This document shows positions 60,156 to 64,000 of a stretch of 64,000 nt of DNA, in pieces. The DNA is from Caprella mutica (lineage: Eukaryota > Arthropoda > Malacostraca > Amphipoda > Caprellidae), in assembly GCA_947561585.1 (NCBI GenBank), contig CANNZV010002323.1:39778-103777 (forward strand). The letters run 5' to 3'. The first letter of the stretch is position 1; the number at the start of each line of letters is the position of its first letter. The translations under genes were made by a program, and so were the position numbers. The notes beneath the pieces were generated by a model that did not search any database, was not told the DNA's origin, and saw only the letters and a list, made by a program, of their open reading frames with translations.

Positions 60156-62225
60156 GCAAACATTTCCACATGGCATACACGTGGATGCCATGTGGTTGGA
60201 TGGTTATAATATGGCAATATGTTTTTAAGATGTATCATCCACATTGAAACAACCTAAACACTAAATTAACAGATGTTAACCATGTGTAAATTACCACATC
60301 AAAACCACATGTCAATTACCATTTCAATAACAGATGTTAACCATGTGTAATATACCACATCAAAACCACATGTCAATGACCATTTCAATAACAGATGTTA
60401 ACCATGTGTAATTTACCACATTACAACCACATGTCAATTACCATTTCAATAACAGATGTTAACCATGTGTAATATACCACATTAAAACCACATGTCAATT
60501 ACCATTTCAATAACAGATGTTAACCATGTGTAATTTACCACATTACAACCACATGTCAATTACCATTTCAATAACAGATGTTAACCATGTGTAATTTACC
60601 ACATTAAAACCACATGTCAATGACCATTTCAATAACAGATGTTAACCATGTGTAATATACCAAATCAAAACCACATGTCAATGACCATTTCAATAACAGA
60701 TGTTAACCATGTGGTTACGCAATATCATAACCACATGTTTAAAACCATACTGAAACCATATATTATAGATATTTAATTATAAACATAAAACATGGTAATT
60801 GGCATGTGGTTTTAATGTGGTAAATTACACATGGTTAACATCTGTTATTGAAATGGTAATTGACATGTGGTTTCAATGTGGTAAATTACACATGGTTAAC
60901 ATCTGTTATTGAAATGGTAATTGACATGTGGTTTCAATGTTATAAATTACACATGGTTAACATCTGTTATTGAAATGGTAATTGACATGTGGTCAATTAC
61001 ACATGGTTAACATCTGTTATTGAAATGGTAATCGACATGTGGTTTTAATGTGGTAAATTACACATGGTTAACATCTGTTATTGAAATGGTAATCGACATG
61101 TGGTTTTAATGTGGTAAATTACACATGGTTAACATCTGTTATTGAAATGGTAATTGACATGTGGTTTCAATGTGGTAAATTACACATGGTTAACAACTTT
61201 TATTGAAATGGTAATTGACATGTGGTTTCAATGTGGTAAATTACACATGGTTAACATCTGTTATTGAAATGGTAATTGACATGTGGTTTTAATGTGGTAA
61301 ATTACACATGGTTAACATCTGTTATTGAAATGGTAATTGACATGTGGTTTCAATGTGGTAAATTACACATGGTTAACATCTGTTATTGAAATGGTAATTG
61401 ACATGTGGTTTCAATGTTATAAATTACACATGGTTAACATCTGTTATTGAAATGGTAATTGACATGTGGTCAATTACACATGGTTAACATCTGTTATTGA
61501 AATGGTAATCGACATGTGGTTTTAATGTGGTAAATTACACATGGTTAACATCTGTTATTGAAATGGTAATCGACATGTGGTTTTAATGTGGTAAATTACA
61601 CATGGTTAACATCTGTTATTGAAATGGTAATTGACATGTGGTTTCAATGTGGTAAATTACACATGGTTAACAACTGTTATTGAAATGGTAATTGACATGT
61701 GGTTTCAATGTGGTAAATTACACATGGTTAACTTCTGTTATTGAAATGGTAATTGACATGTGGTTTTAATGTGGTAAATTACACATGGTTAACATCTGTT
61801 ATTGAAATGGTAATTGACATGTGGTTTCAATGTGGTAAATTACACATGGATAACATCTGTTATTGAAATGGTAATTGACATGTGGTTTCAATGTTGTAAA
61901 TTACACATGGTTAACATCTGTTATTGAAATGGTAATCGACATGTGGTTTTAATGTGGTAAATTACACATGGTTAACATCTGTTATTAAAATGGTAATTGA
62001 CATGTGGTTTCAATGTGGTAAATTTCACATGGTTAACATCTGTTATTGAAATGGTAATTGACATGTGGTTTCAATGTGGTAAATTTCACATGGTTAACAT
62101 CTGTTATTGAAATGGTAATTGACATGTGGTTTTAATGTGGTAAATTATACATGGTTAACATCTATTATTGAAATGGTAATTGGCATGTGGTTTTAATGTG
62201 GTAAATTATATATGGTTAACTTCTG
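60156..62225. repeat. 61-bp satellite in two opposed arrays (long inverted repeat)
   Basis: 60241-60720 holds about eight units with AACCACATGTCAATTACC and AACAGATGTTAACCATGTG. 60790-62220 holds about 24 units in the opposite orientation. A 70-bp AT-rich spacer with palindromic CATGTGG words separates them. In the right array a deletion variant (GTGGTCAATTAC) recurs 477 bp apart (60991, 61468), an eight-unit higher-order repeat. The left edge has CACATGGCAT and ATGCCATGTG, a local palindrome. Confidence 0.9.
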
Positions 62226-62293
62226 TTACTTTTGAACTCTAAATACAATTATGTGAAAGAGGGCAATCAATCTACTCATTGTACTTATAATTA

Positions 62294-62370
62294 CAGTAGA
62301 ACTCCACTATAGTCAACTCCTGTATAGTGAACCATCCTGTTTAGTAGAACCCTGTTTAGCGAACTAACTT
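62294..62370 (+). mobile_element. Possible single end of a Tc1/pogo-like element
   Basis: TA then CAGTAGAACTCCACTATAG resembles the end of the element at 31819. Internal repeats TATAGTGAACC and TTTAGCGAAC follow. No opposite end found. Confidence 0.35.
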
Positions 62371-62643
62371 TTATAGTCAAAATATTTGGTTTAGTTTGCC
62401 ACAAATTGCCTTGTTTTCTATGAATATCTATATAGTAAATTAGTTGTATTCCATGAAAGTTCTTCCAGTATAAATTTTCTTTAATGAAGTCATGTGTAGT
62501 GTGATCCGTTCTGATATTTAGAGTACTGAGAAATTAAATACACTGAATAATGAATATATTTGAAAAGAAAGAAAATATTTTATGTAGTCTGCCATGGTAA
62601 TGCTAGTTTTCTATACAACTCTTATATCATCTACACTCTACAG

Positions 62644-63275
62644 CAAGGGTGGCCAAATGCAGCACTCATTGCTATTTTAGCTCTCAGAGCAGCACTCGTG
62701 CCCACCAGGGAAAAGGTGCTTTATTTTCTTCCAAAGAAAATTTAGAGTATTTAGCCCTGACTGCTTTATAAATTACAAGGATATATAATATAAAAGAGGA
62801 TGGTAAGATAATTGAAGAACAGAATATTTATAATTACCTTGATACTTTGTTAGTTAATTTTATACGTTAATAAGGTATTTTGGTACCCTTACACTGGTAA
62901 GAATTTGTGCAATAATTTTTATTTTCTTTTTTTAATAAGGTGGGAAGCAATTGTCATTTATCCTGTGATTTTATGAATTAGTTATTAAATTTTTTATTAC
63001 TTGAATGCAAAACAACTTATTTTTGTTTTTATTGTGAAAAAAGAAAAGTATAATTATGTATCATTTATTAATTGCTTTTAATTCAAATAATTAATATACT
63101 ACAAATATTTATGTTCCAAATATGTACGATTGTACGTACCTCAATAAAATCTATCTCCCCTACTCTCATTTTAATTACTCAGTATCCCCTGCAATTTAAG
63201 AAACGAAAAGAAAATGGTAACTGCAATGTTATTCCATATTTCGGCAATGAAAAACACAACATGTGCCCACCCATG
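62644..63275. mobile_element. Non-autonomous hAT element, second copy
   Basis: CAAGGGTGGCCA and TGCCCACCCATG termini are imperfect inverse repeats. CTCTACAG (62636-62643) and CTCTAAAG (63276-63283) are an 8-bp duplication with one mismatch. Subterminal AAATGCAGCACT matches the right end of 6759-7520 in inverse orientation. The frames 62560-62745 and 63072-63281 are shadows. Confidence 0.8.
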
Positions 63276-63336
63276 CTCTAAAGTGAAGTAAATCATCTAA
63301 AGTGAATATAAATTTATCAATTATAACTTCTAAAAG

Positions 63337-63495
63337 CTACTTCTATCATGTCCAGGATGGCTCAGTGGATATGTCCCAGACTCAAAACAACAGCAAACTA
63401 CAGGGACCCTAGTTCGATTCCGGAAACACCTCTTCATTTCTTTCCCCATTTCTTCCAATTTAATTTGTATATAACAATATGTTACATTAAACTAA
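63337..63495 (+). repeat. tRNA-derived SINE (copy 2)
   Basis: A-box TGGCTCAGTGG at 63358-63368 and B-box-like AGTTCGATTCC at 63411-63421. Same head (CTACTTCT, CATGTCCAGG) and tail (CCCCATTTCTTCC) as 7762-7920. Confidence 0.8.
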
Positions 63496-63589
63496 ATAAT
63501 ATATAGGCGAATTACATATACACTTTATACAGTAAAGTAAGAAATGGCAATAAAATTAGTATGATCTTTTTGATTTCTTGACACATGGT

Positions 63590-64000
63590 ACTGATGAGTG
63601 TTACACATGGTACTGATATGTGTTTCACATGGTATTGATATGGGTAACATATGGTACTGATATGGGTAACATATGGTACAGATATGGGTAACATATGGTA
63701 TTGATATGGGTAACATATGGTATTGATATGGGTAACACATGGTACTGATATGGATAACATATGGTATTGATATGGGTAACATATGGTACAGATATGGATA
63801 ACATATGGTACTGATATGGGTAACATATGGTACAGATATGGATAACATATGGTATTGATATGGGTAACATATGGTACAGATATGGTTAACATATGGTATT
63901 GATATGGGTAATATATGGTACAGATATGGGTAACATATGGTACAGATATGGGTAACATGTGGTATTGATATGTGTTACACATGGTACAGATATGTGCTAC
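63590..64000. repeat. 22-bp minisatellite running off the window
   Basis: Units on ATATGGTA(C/T)(T/A)GATATGGG plus TAAC, about 18 copies. Three overlapping minus-strand frames here (63512-63982) are produced by the repeat and are not genes. Confidence 0.95.

Noticed and set aside
44184..62225. CRISPR-like regular arrays
   Set aside because: No unique spacers of constant length between repeats, and the DNA is eukaryotic; these are satellites.
63512..63982. Three overlapping minus-strand ORFs with MLPISVPYVTH repeats
   Set aside because: Artefacts of a 22-bp tandem repeat.

Overview
This is AT-rich, intron-containing animal DNA made mostly of transposons, tandem repeats and satellites. A secreted PAN/apple-like plus C-type lectin gene, a retrotransposon with a restriction-like endonuclease, tRNA-derived SINEs and a TGACCTTTGACC-bearing repeat point to an invertebrate, most likely a lophotrochozoan such as a mollusc. 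The phylum is an inference. Almost all of the longer open frames are shadows of repeats.

Region by region: 1-614 end of a TTAA-bounded palindromic element; 1876-3890 ruined piggyBac transposase (minus); 3846-5430 an old duplicate of sequence found again at 18.1-22.9 kb and 30.4-31.1 kb, including a first exon of the lectin gene that has lost its ATG; 5.4-8.5 kb tandem repeats, SINEs and a non-autonomous hAT element with a perfect 8-bp target duplication; 10.9-14.7 kb a small MITE and composite repeat X; 15-18 kb a palindromic element and a 5'-truncated but open retrotransposon; 18-22.4 kb three inverted-repeat elements inserted into duplication copy B; 25.97-31.03 kb the lectin gene (minus, four exons); 31.1-36.5 kb a TGACCTTTGACC repeat and composite repeat Y, the second copy of X with different insertions; 37.3-41.1 kb a 21-bp minisatellite, a TA-flanked palindrome and a foldback-like element; 42.5-42.9 kb a pyrimidine tract; 44.2-60.15 kb a 16-kb satellite of about 23 bp with multi-kb higher-order duplications; 60.16-62.2 kb a 61-bp repeat in two opposed arrays; 62.6-63.5 kb a second hAT element and SINE; 63.6-64.0 kb another minisatellite.

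The only gene that can be assembled is the lectin gene. Four minus-strand exons join with matching intron phases into a 246-residue protein: signal peptide, cysteine-rich PAN/apple-like part, C-type lectin-like domain. The last intron holds a 22-bp minisatellite lying against the final splice acceptor, in which the transcript strand appears to contain no AG for about 1 kb.

The most system-like signal is a set of foldback-like transposons (about 21.2, 39.8, 12.0, 33.5, 13.35, 35.7 and perhaps 27.3 kb). Their inverted ends are built of 15-16 bp direct repeats on a common skeleton close to GGA-N4-TTCGTC. Three carry 9-bp target duplications, and one of these is confirmed by an unoccupied copy of its site inside the window.
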